From: Prochlorococcus sp. AG-436-C05 | GTDB lineage: Bacteria > Cyanobacteriota > Cyanobacteriia > PCC-6307 > Cyanobiaceae | Length of the DNA: 44,076 bases | Direction: 5' to 3' | NCBI GenBank assembly: GCA_003209795.1 | Contig: QCPB01000009.1 | Span: 1 to 44,076 of the forward strand | In this document: positions 1 to 8,629 of the stretch, in pieces | Position numbering within the stretch: the first letter of the stretch is position 1 | Layout: each line of letters begins with the position of its first letter | Position numbers and translations under genes: made by a program | The notes under the pieces: generated by a model | What the model was told of the DNA's origin: nothing | The model's database searches: none | The model's input: only the letters and a program-made list of their open reading frames with translations

Positions 1-1
1 A

Positions 2-52
2 CTTCAACAAGATATAAGAAAGGCCAAATTAAAAATAAATCAATCTTCCTAA
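2..52 (+). CDS. 3' end of an upstream gene (partial)
   Basis: An open frame enters from the window edge and ends at TAA (50-52). Its last residues read LQQDIRKAKLKINQSS, a charged, helical-looking tail with the lysine-rich composition of real proteins here. From memory of picocyanobacterial gene order, a TPR-repeat protein precedes this topoisomerase gene, so this may be its C-terminus. Too little is visible to name it. The other forward frame starting at base 1 also stays open further, so the frame choice is inferred. Confidence 0.4.
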   Translation, partial: LQQDIRKAKLKINQSS

Positions 53-57
53 TACTT

Positions 58-91
58 AAGACTGGTAAAAAATTTTTTACCTATTAGTCTT
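58..91. repeat. Nested inverted repeat upstream of the topoisomerase gene
   Basis: Bases 64-81 form a perfect 18-bp palindrome, GGTAAAAAATTTTTTACC. It is flanked by a second pair of arms, AAGACT (58-63) and AGTCTT (86-91), with four unpaired bases (82-85) on one side. It sits between the stop of the upstream frame and the ATG at 130. It could be a weak AT-rich transcription terminator for the upstream gene or a protein-binding site. The sequence alone does not decide. Confidence 0.45.
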
Positions 92-129
92 AATTAAGTT
101 AACTAAAGCATATTTAATTTTGCGCTTTA

Positions 130-2571
130 ATGAATAAGGAAAAATTCACTTCTATATCACTCCAAGAAGAAATGCAACGTTCCTATCTGGAATATGCAAT
201 GAGTGTAATAGTTGGAAGAGCTTTACCCGATGCTAGGGATGGACTTAAACCTGTGCAAAGGAGAATTCTTTTTGCAATGCATGAATTGGGTTTAACACCA
301 GATAGGCCCTTTAGAAAGTGCGCAAGAGTTGTAGGTGATGTTCTAGGGAAATATCATCCTCACGGAGATCAAGCAGTATATGATGCATTAGTTAGATTAG
401 TTCAAAATTTTTCAACTAAATACCCAACTCTAGATGGACACGGAAATTTTGGATCAGTAGATAACGATCCCCCAGCAGCAATGAGATATACAGAAACTCG
501 CCTTGCTCCAATAGCTAATGAAGGATTTCTTGAAGAAATTAATTCAGAAACAGTAAGTTACTCAGATAATTTTGATGGTTCGCAAAAAGAACCAGATATT
601 TTGCCAGCACAACTCCCATTCTTATTATTAAATGGTTCATCAGGAATTGCTGTGGGAATGGCAACAAATATTCCACCTCATAATTTAGGGGAAATAGTAG
701 ATGGATTGATTGCTATAATTAAGGAGAAAGAAATAAGTGATAGTAAACTATCTAGTATTATTCATGGACCTGACTTTCCAACAGGAGGTGAATTAATTTA
801 CAATGATGGAATTAAAGAAGTCTATAAAACAGGAAAAGGATCAATAACAATAAGAGGTGTAATAAACTCAGAAGAGATAAATGTAGGTAAAGGCAAACAC
901 AAAAGAAATGCCCTAGTAATATCAGAACTTCCTTATCAAATAAATAAAGCAGGATGGATTGAAAAACTTGCAGAACTTGTTAATACAGGAAAAATTGATG
1001 GAATCTCTGATATTAGAGATGAAAGCGATAGAGATGGGATGAGAATTGTAATAGAATTAAAAAAAGATTCTAATAGTGACATCGTTATTTCTAATTTATA
1101 TAAAAAAACTACTTTACAAACAAATTTTGGGACAATATTTTTAGCCCTAATTAATGGCAAACCAATCCAACTAACCTTAAAGCAATATCTTGATTATTTT
1201 TTGGAATTTAGAGAAGAGACAATCAGAAAAAGAACTAGATATTTTCTAAAACATACCTCTGAAAAACTTGAAATCCTAGAGGGTTTATCTATAGCAACGA
1301 AAAAAATAAAATATATTATTGAAATTATTCAGAATTCATACAATTCTTCTGAAGCTAAATCAATATTAACTAAAGATCTTCTTTTAAGTGAAAGACAAGC
1401 GAACGCGGTTTTAGATATGCCATTGAAAAAATTAACAAATCTAGAAAGAAACCAGATAGATATTGATATAAAAAAATTAGAAGAAAAAAAGAACTATTTA
1501 AACAATCTATTGAATGAAAGAAAATTATTACTTGAATTATTAATACAAGAATTAACTATATTGAAGCAAAAATATAATGTAAAAAGAAAAACGAAAATTT
1601 TAAAAAATATTAATCATGATAACGAAATAGAAACTATTAACAATCAGATATTAGAAGAGCTTATAAACAAAAAAACTAAATTATATATAAACAACAGACT
1701 ATATTTAAAAAAAATGATTTTTAATAATTATAGAAAATCATTCGATAGCGAAAATAAAATTATAGAGAATAAAAATCTCCAAAAGTTTATATGCAATATT
1801 GAAAAAAATTTAAAAATTATTGGAATTACTTATACGGGACGTATTTTTAAAATTAATTGGCAAGAAAATATTAATACTGATTATAAATTAGATTATAAAA
1901 TATTAGGAAATATAGACCCCAACGAAATACTAAATTTTCATCATATTAATAAAGAAATAAAAAATTATTTATGTACTCTTGATTCAGATGGAAGATTTAA
2001 AAAAGTTTTATTTGATAATGAGATGCTTAAAAGTAATAGAGCATTTGCGATTACAAAATTAAAAAATAATAAAAAAATAATTGATTCATTTATTTATAGA
2101 GGAGAAGAGACGTTAATAATATTAACTTCAATAGGAAGAATTTTTAAATTTAATTTATCTAATAAATATCTAACACCAACTACTAAACAATCTCAAGGTT
2201 TATTACTAATAAAGCTTTTACCAACTGAAAAAATAGTTTCTTGCTGTAAAAGCAAAAGTGAAGAAAAACTTTATTTAGTATCTCAAAAAGGAAAATATTT
2301 TCTTTTAAACTGTGATGAAATATATTATGCAAATGATTATAAATTAGGATATCTAAATGAAAAAATTCAACTTAAAAATGATTACTTCATCAAAATATTA
2401 CCAAGTAATCAATACCTTGATATTGAAACTAATAAAAACAAATCTGCTAGAATAAACTTTGATAAATTGAGTTTTGAATCAAATAAAAAAATTTTAACAG
2501 TAGATTTTTTAAATTTAGAAAAGGACGAATATCTTGAAAATTGTTTTAGCAATGAAAGCTTTCTAAATTAA
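130..2571 (+). CDS. Type IIA topoisomerase subunit A (GyrA/ParC family)
   Basis: This is the DNA-cleaving subunit of a gyrase or topoisomerase IV, 813 aa. The N-terminal breakage-reunion domain (about residues 1-500) is well conserved. The catalytic tyrosine is Tyr120 in RYTETRLAP, and the KYHPHGD motif is at 74-80. The position equivalent to E. coli GyrA Ser83 is Gln81. A coiled-coil region rich in Lys, Glu and Asn follows, then a divergent beta-pinwheel C-terminal domain with GRIFK-type blade motifs. I see no GyrA-box (QRRGGKG), so wrapping activity like true gyrase is doubtful and a ParC-like decatenase is possible. The gene is transcribed toward the origin. Its stop shares the four bases TTAA with the purF stop on the other strand. 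The symbol is left blank because gyrA and parC cannot be separated here. Confidence 0.9.
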   Translation: MNKEKFTSISLQEEMQRSYLEYAMSVIVGRALPDARDGLKPVQRRILFAMHELGLTPDRPFRKCARVVGDVLGKYHPHGDQAVYDALVRLVQNFSTKYPTLDGHGNFGSVDNDPPAAMRYTETRLAPIANEGFLEEINSETVSYSDNFDGSQKEPDILPAQLPFLLLNGSSGIAVGMATNIPPHNLGEIVDGLIAIIKEKEISDSKLSSIIHGPDFPTGGELIYNDGIKEVYKTGKGSITIRGVINSEEINVGKGKHKRNALVISELPYQINKAGWIEKLAELVNTGKIDGISDIRDESDRDGMRIVIELKKDSNSDIVISNLYKKTTLQTNFGTIFLALINGKPIQLTLKQYLDYFLEFREETIRKRTRYFLKHTSEKLEILEGLSIATKKIKYIIEIIQNSYNSSEAKSILTKDLLLSERQANAVLDMPLKKLTNLERNQIDIDIKKLEEKKNYLNNLLNERKLLLELLIQELTILKQKYNVKRKTKILKNINHDNEIETINNQILEELINKKTKLYINNRLYLKKMIFNNYRKSFDSENKIIENKNLQKFICNIEKNLKIIGITYTGRIFKINWQENINTDYKLDYKILGNIDPNEILNFHHINKEIKNYLCTLDSDGRFKKVLFDNEMLKSNRAFAITKLKNNKKIIDSFIYRGEETLIILTSIGRIFKFNLSNKYLTPTTKQSQGLLLIKLLPTEKIVSCCKSKSEEKLYLVSQKGKYFLLNCDEIYYANDYKLGYLNEKIQLKNDYFIKILPSNQYLDIETNKNKSARINFDKLSFESNKKILTVDFLNLEKDEYLENCFSNESFLN

Positions 2572-4028
2572 GATTGATATTCATTTTCTACCCAATTTAA
2601 GTACTCTTCAGTAACTGTTCCTGTGACATAGGAACCTGTAAAACAACTCATTTCAAGATCTAGAATTGGAGAATCAATAATGATCGATTTACGCAAATTT
2701 TCTATGCTTTGATAAACAAGATTATCTATTTCAAGTTTTTCTGCTATTTGATTTATTGTTCTGTCATGAGCTATCAATTCATCTCTATTAGGCATATTAA
2801 TACCATAAACATGTGGAAAACGAACTGGTGGAGCGGCAGAAGTAAAGAAAACTTTATTTGCTCCTGCATCTTTTGCCATTTGTACAATTTCTTTTGAAGT
2901 AGTACCTCTGACTATAGAATCGTCCACTATTAATACATTTTTATTCTTAAATTCTGTACTCATTGCATTTAATTTTTGTCTCACTGATTTCTTACGTTTT
3001 TGTTGACCCGGCATTATAAATGTTCTCCCAACATATCTATTTTTAAAGAAACCCTCTCTATACTCTATACCCAATTGCCTCGCTACTTGCATTGCTGCAG
3101 GACGAGAAGAATCAGGAATCGGCATAACAACATCGACATCCCCTGATTGAATTTTTTCTTTAATTGTTTCCGCTAAATAATCACCCATCTTTAAACGGGC
3201 TTTATAAACAGATATACCATTCATAATTGAATCTGGTCTAGCTAAATAAACATATTCAAAAGCACAGGGAAATAATTTTGGATTATCTGAACATTGCTTA
3301 GAAAAAAATTCACCATTTTGATTTATAAAAATTGCCTCTCCAGGTTCTACATCTCTAACTACTTCATAATCATTATTTTCCAATACCAATGATTCGCTTG
3401 CAACCATCCACTCTTCTTTTTGGCTTTTAAGAGAAATTCTTCTACCAATTACTAAAGGTCTAATACCGAAAGGATCTCTGAAAGCTAATAAACCATGACC
3501 TGAAATTAATGCAATTGAGGTATATGATCCTTGGATTCTTTGATGTAATGTTTCGACAGCATTAAAAATAATATCTGGCTCTAATTCTTGATTATGAATT
3601 TGTTCTTGCAATTCTGTAGCAAAGACATTTAATAGCATTTCTGTATCGCTAGAAGAATTAGTATGACGTTTATCAATATTAAATAATTGTTTTTCTAAAT
3701 CTCTCGTATTAGTTAAATTTCCATTATGTATTAAAACAATCCCATAAGGAGCATTAACATAAAAAGGTTGTGCTTCTTCTACACTTTCAGCTGATCCTTT
3801 TGTTGCGTATCTAACATGGCCCAATCCAATTTTCCCCCTTAAATTCCTCATATCTCTAGTTCTATAAGCAGTATTTACCTGACCTTTAGCCTTGTGTATA
3901 TGGAACATAGTATTTTCCATTGTGGCTATGCCTGTTGAATCTTGACCTCTATGCTGTAGGAGCAAAAGGCTATCATAAATTTGTTGATTTACATCCTCAG
4001 AAGAGACAATTCCAACTATTCCACACAT
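2568..4028 (-). CDS. purF: Amidophosphoribosyltransferase PurF
   Basis: It catalyses the first committed step of purine synthesis, PRPP plus glutamine to phosphoribosylamine, in the cytosol; 486 aa. Cys2 of MCGIVGI is the N-terminal nucleophile of the glutaminase domain, and no propeptide precedes it. RHRGQ-like and HNGN motifs of that domain follow. The PRPP loop [14 protein letters not shown] lies at 365-378. The C-terminal region ([10 protein letters not shown] near 404, [10 protein letters not shown] near 461) resembles the E. coli enzyme. It lacks most cysteines that hold the 4Fe-4S cluster in B. subtilis-type PurF. It is the last gene of the dnaN - PRC - purL - purF run, 51 bases after purL. 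The convergent topoisomerase gene overlaps it by four bases. Confidence 0.97.
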   Translation of the reverse strand: MCGIVGIVSSEDVNQQIYDSLLLLQHRGQDSTGIATMENTMFHIHKAKGQVNTAYRTRDMRNLRGKIGLGHVRYATKGSAESVEEAQPFYVNAPYGIVLIHNGNLTNTRDLEKQLFNIDKRHTNSSSDTEMLLNVFATELQEQIHNQELEPDIIFNAVETLHQRIQGSYTSIALISGHGLLAFRDPFGIRPLVIGRRISLKSQKEEWMVASESLVLENNDYEVVRDVEPGEAIFINQNGEFFSKQCSDNPKLFPCAFEYVYLARPDSIMNGISVYKARLKMGDYLAETIKEKIQSGDVDVVMPIPDSSRPAAMQVARQLGIEYREGFFKNRYVGRTFIMPGQQKRKKSVRQKLNAMSTEFKNKNVLIVDDSIVRGTTSKEIVQMAKDAGANKVFFTSAAPPVRFPHVYGINMPNRDELIAHDRTINQIAEKLEIDNLVYQSIENLRKSIIIDSPILDLEMSCFTGSYVTGTVTEEYLNWVENEYQS

Positions 4029-4079
4029 AATTTAATTTCTCAATAATTCTGATAATTGAAAATATTTATACATTAATAT

Positions 4080-6419
4080 TTAAAAGTAACTTGAAATACT
4101 ATTATTAAATTTTTTGGTTAATTCCTCAACCTTAATATTGCAAATTTCCGTATTTTGAAAATTTATTTTTAAATTTTCATTAGAGACGTAACCTATTTTT
4201 TTAACATATACACTATTTGGAAAATCTATTTGCATGTCCTTTAAATAATTTAACCAATTTAATTCTTTATTTTTATTTACTGAGAAAACAATCCTTGAAC
4301 CACCTTCAGAAAATAATACATTATCTAAACGATGATCACCCATTTCTAAGTTTATAGTTGCACCTTTTGAAGAATAAATACAACATTCTGATAATGTAAC
4401 AGCTAATCCACCATCACTTATATCGTGAGAAGATACAACAAAATTTTCTAAAATTGATCTTCTTAAAAAACTCTGGCAATATTTTTCGTCTTGCAAATCA
4501 ATCTTTGGAGGTCTCCCTAAAATCTTGCCATGGAAATATTCCAAATAAGAACTAGCTGCTATTGTCGACTCAGAAGCATATGAACCAACTAACCAAATTG
4601 AATCATTAATATTCTGCCATCCACTGCTAATAGCTTGATTAATATTATTTATTTTTCCAACCATGCCAATCACTGGAGTAGGGTTAATAGGGGTTATTTC
4701 ATCGTTTTCATTTTTTGATTCATTATATAGAGAAACATTACCACCTGTAACAGGTGTTCCTAAAGCAATACAAGCCTCAGTAATCCCCTCACAGGAAGAT
4801 GATAGCTGCCAGTATCCTATTGGGTTTTCAGGAGATGAAAAATTTAAATTATTTGTAATTGCAATTGGCTCAGCACCTACACAACTAACGTTTCTAGCAG
4901 ATTCAGCTACTGCAGCAATACTTCCTCTGAAAGGATCCAGAGAAACCCATCTACTATTGCAATCTACAGAGGCTGCTACACCAGTAAATAACTGATTTTT
5001 ATTGTTTTCACTTTGCGACCTTAACCTTATTAAAGCTGCATCTGATTCTCCAGGTTTAAAAACTGTATTTGCTTGAACTTGTGAATCGTATTGTTTATAT
5101 ATCCATCGTTTTGAAGCTATTGAAGGGTTGGAAAGAAGTTTTAGAATGATTTCAGAAAAATAAAAATAATTATTGTCCTTAATAGATAAAATTTTATTTT
5201 CATATATTTTTGGTAAATCATTTTCTGTCCATTCCCATTTATTACGCAAATAATCAGGTGGATTTTTCATAGCCTTATGAAGGTTAATTGGAGTATCATC
5301 AGATAAAGCAGAAGTAGGTATTTGAGCAACTATTTTGCTATTATGAGAAATAACAACCTCTTTAGTTGGTATTACTTCACCAATTACATTTGCAAAAAGT
5401 CCCCACTTTTTAAATTTCTTAATAAGGTCATTTAATTTTTCTTCCTTGACAACAAGCAACATTCTCTCTTGCGATTCAGATAACAAATATTGGTAGGCAG
5501 ACATATTATCCTCTCTAGAAGGAACTAAATCCAAATTAATCGATATTCCTAAACTACCGTTTGAAGCCATTTCTGCACTACTACAAGTCAATCCCGCTGC
5601 GCCCATATCTTGAGCTGCTATTACATCGCCAGTTTTAAAGGCATCTAGACAAGCTTCAATAAGACTTTTTTCAATAAATGGGTCGCCAACCTGGACAGCA
5701 GGTCTATTATCTAATGAACTAGTAGTTAATTCTGAGCTAGCAAAACTAGCTCCTCCTACACCATCTCTTCCTGTCGTATTTCCTACATATAAAACAGGAG
5801 AACCAACTTTATTAGCTCCTGAGCAAACAATTTCTTCAGTTTCTAACAGTCCTAAAGCCATAACATTTACTAAAGGATTTCCAGAATAACTATCATCAAA
5901 ATCAATCTCACCTCCAACAGTTGGTACACCAACACAATTACCATAATGAGAAATCCCTGAAACTACACCACGCAGTAAAGAAACATTAGACAAATTGTCA
6001 AGATTACCAAATCTCAATGAATTCAAAACTGCTATTGGCCTTGCACCCATAGTAAAAATATCTCTTAATATGCCTCCAACTCCAGTTGCAGCACCTTGAA
6101 ATGGCTCAATAGCAGATGGATGATTATGACTTTCAATTTTAAACACAAGTTTTTGATTATTCCCAACATCAATAACACCAGCATTTTCTCCAGGACCAAC
6201 CAAAACATGTTTCCCTTTAGTTGGAAAATTTGCTAAAAGAGGTTTTGAATTTCTATAACAACAATGTTCAGACCACATAACTCCAAACATTCCCAATTCA
6301 GTTCTATTTGGCTTTCTTCCTAGTCTTTTGCAAATTTCTTTAAAATCATCGTTAGTTAAGTTTTCAGATTTAAGTGCTTCACTTAAATCATAAGAATCAG
6401 GATTAAAATGATTTATCAT
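4080..6419 (-). CDS. purL: Phosphoribosylformylglycinamidine synthase subunit PurL
   Basis: It is the ATP-dependent FGAM synthetase subunit of purine synthesis, converting FGAR to FGAM with ammonia delivered by PurQ/PurS. At 779 aa it is the short form that needs separate PurQ and PurS, not the ~1300-aa fused enzyme. The conserved [10 protein letters not shown] motif (about 50-59) and [19 protein letters not shown] (from about 98) mark the AIRS-type ATP-binding fold. A second AIRS-type half starts near residue 450 ([10 protein letters not shown]). It begins three bases after the stop of the PRC-barrel gene, so it is probably translated from the dnaN mRNA. No purQ or purS is in the window. Confidence 0.97.
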   Translation of the reverse strand: MINHFNPDSYDLSEALKSENLTNDDFKEICKRLGRKPNRTELGMFGVMWSEHCCYRNSKPLLANFPTKGKHVLVGPGENAGVIDVGNNQKLVFKIESHNHPSAIEPFQGAATGVGGILRDIFTMGARPIAVLNSLRFGNLDNLSNVSLLRGVVSGISHYGNCVGVPTVGGEIDFDDSYSGNPLVNVMALGLLETEEIVCSGANKVGSPVLYVGNTTGRDGVGGASFASSELTTSSLDNRPAVQVGDPFIEKSLIEACLDAFKTGDVIAAQDMGAAGLTCSSAEMASNGSLGISINLDLVPSREDNMSAYQYLLSESQERMLLVVKEEKLNDLIKKFKKWGLFANVIGEVIPTKEVVISHNSKIVAQIPTSALSDDTPINLHKAMKNPPDYLRNKWEWTENDLPKIYENKILSIKDNNYFYFSEIILKLLSNPSIASKRWIYKQYDSQVQANTVFKPGESDAALIRLRSQSENNKNQLFTGVAASVDCNSRWVSLDPFRGSIAAVAESARNVSCVGAEPIAITNNLNFSSPENPIGYWQLSSSCEGITEACIALGTPVTGGNVSLYNESKNENDEITPINPTPVIGMVGKINNINQAISSGWQNINDSIWLVGSYASESTIAASSYLEYFHGKILGRPPKIDLQDEKYCQSFLRRSILENFVVSSHDISDGGLAVTLSECCIYSSKGATINLEMGDHRLDNVLFSEGGSRIVFSVNKNKELNWLNYLKDMQIDFPNSVYVKKIGYVSNENLKINFQNTEICNIKVEELTKKFNNSISSYF

Positions 6420-6422
6420 TAT

Positions 6423-7130
6423 TCAAATCCAAGGGTCATCTTCTCTTTTCTCTCTAAAAGATCTTTTTTTATTGTTTTCATTATAAAAACTTTTTTCTTT
6501 AAAATCTAAATTTTGGTTTATATCTTCATCTTCTTCAAGCCAATCCTCCAACTTATTTGAAGCAATATCTTTCATATCGGTAACCGTATCAATAACTTTC
6601 TTCCCTTTTTTAAAAAATTCCTGTTTAATACTAGATTTTATTAAAATTAAATCATCTAAGGAAATTTTTGAACAAAATACTAAACCAGGTTGTTGATCAT
6701 TAATATCATCAATATTTAATTTCCACCTACTAGAACCAGGAATTTTAGGATTAGATCTCGAAACTAAATAATATTTAATATTTCCTGTTTGCATTTCAAA
6801 TAAAAAATCTGCAATAAAACCTATTTTTGAGCCCTTAGAGTTTATCAAACCAGCTTGTATTAATGTAGGAAACCTATTAAGAGTTCCCAAGTCAGAAATA
6901 GCCGGTTCACCTTTTACATAAATTTCATTATCTATAATTTGACTAATTTGGTTTAGTCTCCAAACATTTCGTTTTAAATCAAAATTTGAAGGACGAGAGT
7001 ACCATCCTAAAATTCTATGGACTGGAGGATGCATCCACACATTTTCTCCATTTCCATAGTTAAGGTTCATATTTCCCTTTACATTACGATTTAATAATTC
7101 ACTTAATAAAAATTCTTTTGGTAATTTCAA
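6423..7130 (-). CDS. PRC-barrel domain protein of unknown role
   Basis: A 235-aa protein conserved in picocyanobacteria. The N-terminal part looks like a PRC-barrel (about residues 5-70: LPKEFLLSELLNRNV, and NFDLKRNVWRLNQ). A second similar stretch (about 95-160) carries KIGFIADFLFE and YYLVSRSNPKIPGSSRW. PRC-barrels are small beta barrels found in RNA-processing (RimM) and photosynthetic reaction-centre proteins. The C-terminal 60 residues are charged, with an acidic DWLEEDEDIN segment and a KKRSFREKREDD tail, and are probably disordered. No membrane segment or signal peptide is seen. It lies one base after dnaN and three bases before purL, so it is cotranscribed with both. The family assignment is by eye and the function is not known to me. 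Confidence 0.8.
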   Translation of the reverse strand: MKLPKEFLLSELLNRNVKGNMNLNYGNGENVWMHPPVHRILGWYSRPSNFDLKRNVWRLNQISQIIDNEIYVKGEPAISDLGTLNRFPTLIQAGLINSKGSKIGFIADFLFEMQTGNIKYYLVSRSNPKIPGSSRWKLNIDDINDQQPGLVFCSKISLDDLILIKSSIKQEFFKKGKKVIDTVTDMKDIASNKLEDWLEEDEDINQNLDFKEKSFYNENNKKRSFREKREDDPWI

Positions 7131-7131
7131 T

Positions 7132-8289
7132 TTAAGAACGAACCTGAACTGGCATAACTAGATAAGTAAAAGAATTGATATTATCTTCTGGAACAAAAAC
7201 CGCTGGAGTAGTTGAAAGATTACACTTTAATACTACATTTTCACATGAAATAACTTTTAATCCCTCAAGTAAATATCTAACATTAAATGCAATATCGAAT
7301 TTTTCTCCAGAATAAGAAACAGGTATAGATTCATTCGCACTTCCTATATCTTGTGCATCAGCACTTATAAGGGCAAGATTATTTTTATCCAACTTAATCT
7401 TTACAACACTACTCTGCTGATCAGCTAAAACAGCGATTCTTTCTAACGCATCAGTTAATTTTTTTGTATTAAAAATAAATAATTTTTCAAAATTATCTGG
7501 TATTAATTGAGAGTAATTAGGATAATCTCCTTCAAGAGTTCTAGTTGTAATTATTTGATTAGAAGAAATAAATACTACTTGACCTTTATCATAAAATAGT
7601 TTAATTGATTTTTCAGTACTTCTTAAAGTTAAAAGTTTTTCAATTTCCCTCAATGATCGGGTTGGAATAGTTACAGAAAAGTTTTCGTCATCAGATGATG
7701 AATTTTCTGTAACTTCAATATGTTCTTCATTACCAATAAGTACTACAGCTAATCTATGACCATCTGTTGAAGCAGATTCTAAATATTTTTGCTTGAATGT
7801 GAAATTAACCCCTGTAAGTAATTGCTTTGAATCATCATTACTACTAGCAAAGACTGTCAATTTTAAAGCTTGTAAAAAAGAAGATGGATCAATATTTAAA
7901 GATGTACCACTCTCAACAAATGGTAAATTTGGATAATCATCCGATGGAATACCTTTAAGATTAAATGTACCAGTATCACTTTTTATTAAAATATTATCTG
8001 AATTCTCATCAACCTCCAAATTAACTGGGGTTTCACTTGGTAATTTATTTACTATTTCAGATAAAAGTTTTGAAGGTATTGTAATAGCTCCACTATTTTT
8101 AACTGTTGCATCAAAAGAAGTTTGTATTCCTAAATTCAAATCAAATCCTGTCAAGCTAACTTTATTAGTACCTTGATCAGCTGTTAGAAGTATATTTGCA
8201 AGAATAGGATGAGTTGGTCTTGAAGCAACTGCTTTACTTACTAGTTGAATAGCATTATTTAATTCATTTTGGTTGCAAACAATCTCCAT
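7132..8289 (-). CDS. dnaN: DNA polymerase III sliding clamp (beta subunit)
   Basis: It is the ring-shaped processivity clamp that tethers the replicative polymerase to DNA; 385 aa, the usual length. Recognisable features are the N-terminal MEIVCNQNELNNAIQLVSKAV, the ILANILL segment, a central SSDDENFSVTIPTRSLREIEKLL, and the C-terminal VMPVQVR end typical of beta clamps. Three repeats of the clamp fold span the length. The ATG (8287-8289) runs into a 12-bp palindrome (8288-8299), and no clear Shine-Dalgarno is seen. It is the first gene leftward of the probable origin and is transcribed away from it. No dnaA lies beside it, as is usual in cyanobacteria. Confidence 0.98.
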   Translation of the reverse strand: MEIVCNQNELNNAIQLVSKAVASRPTHPILANILLTADQGTNKVSLTGFDLNLGIQTSFDATVKNSGAITIPSKLLSEIVNKLPSETPVNLEVDENSDNILIKSDTGTFNLKGIPSDDYPNLPFVESGTSLNIDPSSFLQALKLTVFASSNDDSKQLLTGVNFTFKQKYLESASTDGHRLAVVLIGNEEHIEVTENSSSDDENFSVTIPTRSLREIEKLLTLRSTEKSIKLFYDKGQVVFISSNQIITTRTLEGDYPNYSQLIPDNFEKLFIFNTKKLTDALERIAVLADQQSSVVKIKLDKNNLALISADAQDIGSANESIPVSYSGEKFDIAFNVRYLLEGLKVISCENVVLKCNLSTTPAVFVPEDNINSFTYLVMPVQVRS

Positions 8290-8299
8290 CAGGCCTGAT
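8288..8299. promoter_or_regulatory. 12-bp perfect palindrome at the dnaN start
   Basis: ATCAGGCCTGAT is a perfect palindrome with a GGCC core in a strongly AT-rich region, and its end supplies the first two bases of the dnaN ATG. It could be an operator, or an RNA or DNA structure at the start codon. No binding protein is known to me. Confidence 0.45.
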
Positions 8300-8400
8300 T
8301 ATTATTTTGATATACACAATATACTTTTTTAATAAATTAAATTCAATATGCTGTTTTTTTATTTCTTTTCTATTAATAAAAAGAATAAAAGAAAAAAATA

Positions 8401-8412
8401 TAGTAGTAGTAG
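8401..8412. promoter_or_regulatory. DnaA-trio-like element (TAG)4
   Basis: TAGTAGTAGTAG lies four bases from a tandem pair of DnaA boxes. Read 3' to 5' away from the boxes, the plus strand is GAT-GAT-GAT-GAT, which matches the 3'-(G/A)AT-5' repeats of the DnaA-trio described in B. subtilis. An AT-rich stretch follows on the dnaN side. The reading as an unwinding element is inference. Confidence 0.6.
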
Positions 8413-8416
8413 TTTT

Positions 8417-8434
8417 TGTGGAATTTGTGGAATT
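8417..8434 (-). promoter_or_regulatory. Tandem pair of DnaA boxes
   Basis: Two abutting copies of TGTGGAATT (8417-8425 and 8426-8434) read AATTCCACA on the minus strand. Each matches 7 of 9 bases of TTTTCCACA, with the CCACA core intact. They are head to tail with no gap and sit next to the TAG tract. Confidence 0.6.
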
Positions 8435-8479
8435 TTTATTGAAAACCTTTTTGAGACAAGTGTCTATTAAAAATATATC

Positions 8480-8488
8480 TGTGGAAAT
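8480..8488 (-). promoter_or_regulatory. DnaA box
   Basis: TGTGGAAAT reads ATTTCCACA on the minus strand, matching 8 of 9 bases of TTTTCCACA. It has the same orientation as the tandem pair. Confidence 0.6.
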
Positions 8489-8500
8489 ATTTTTATTGTA

Positions 8501-8509
8501 TGTGGATTT
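8501..8509 (-). promoter_or_regulatory. Weak DnaA box
   Basis: TGTGGATTT reads AAATCCACA on the minus strand, matching 7 of 9 bases of the E. coli consensus TTATCCACA. Orientation is the same as the others on this side. Confidence 0.5.
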
Positions 8510-8598
8510 TTTTTAATATATTTAATTTATAAAAAAGAATTTAACATTTTAATTTTTTATTAAACTATTTTTCAACAATTGTATTTTAGTTTTATTTA

Positions 8599-8607
8599 TT
8601 TTCCACA
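8599..8607 (+). promoter_or_regulatory. DnaA box, perfect TTTTCCACA
   Basis: TTTTCCACA is an exact match to the DnaA box form common in cyanobacteria. It is in the opposite orientation to the other boxes and about 20 bases from the thrC stop, marking the right edge of the box cluster. Confidence 0.7.
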
Positions 8608-8629
8608 GACACTAATATTTTTGGTTTGT

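Larger units (their letters stand above)
8290..8629. other. Probable chromosomal replication origin (oriC)
   Basis: This 340-base stretch between dnaN and thrC is the only long gene-free region of the window. It is extremely AT-rich with long T and A runs, and holds five DnaA-box-like 9-mers (8417-8425, 8426-8434, 8480-8488, 8501-8509, 8599-8607) and a (TAG)4 tract at 8401-8412. An imperfect inverted repeat, AGACA-AG-TGTCT, lies at 8454-8465. Origins beside dnaN are established for several cyanobacteria. The box cluster and position make this the likely oriC. GC-skew over the whole genome would be the deciding computation. No convincing ORF is present. Confidence 0.8.

Noticed and set aside
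4663-4995. 110-codon plus-strand frame
   Set aside because: It lies antisense inside purL, which is a full-length clear gene.
8401-8412. CRISPR or microsatellite reading of the TAG tract
   Set aside because: Only four units of 3 bp, with no spacers; its place next to DnaA boxes fits an origin element better.
8307-8516. 69-codon open frame on the plus strand inside the origin region
   Set aside because: Its residues are just the translation of T runs, the TAG tract and the DnaA boxes (VVVVFVEFVEF); there is no family look.
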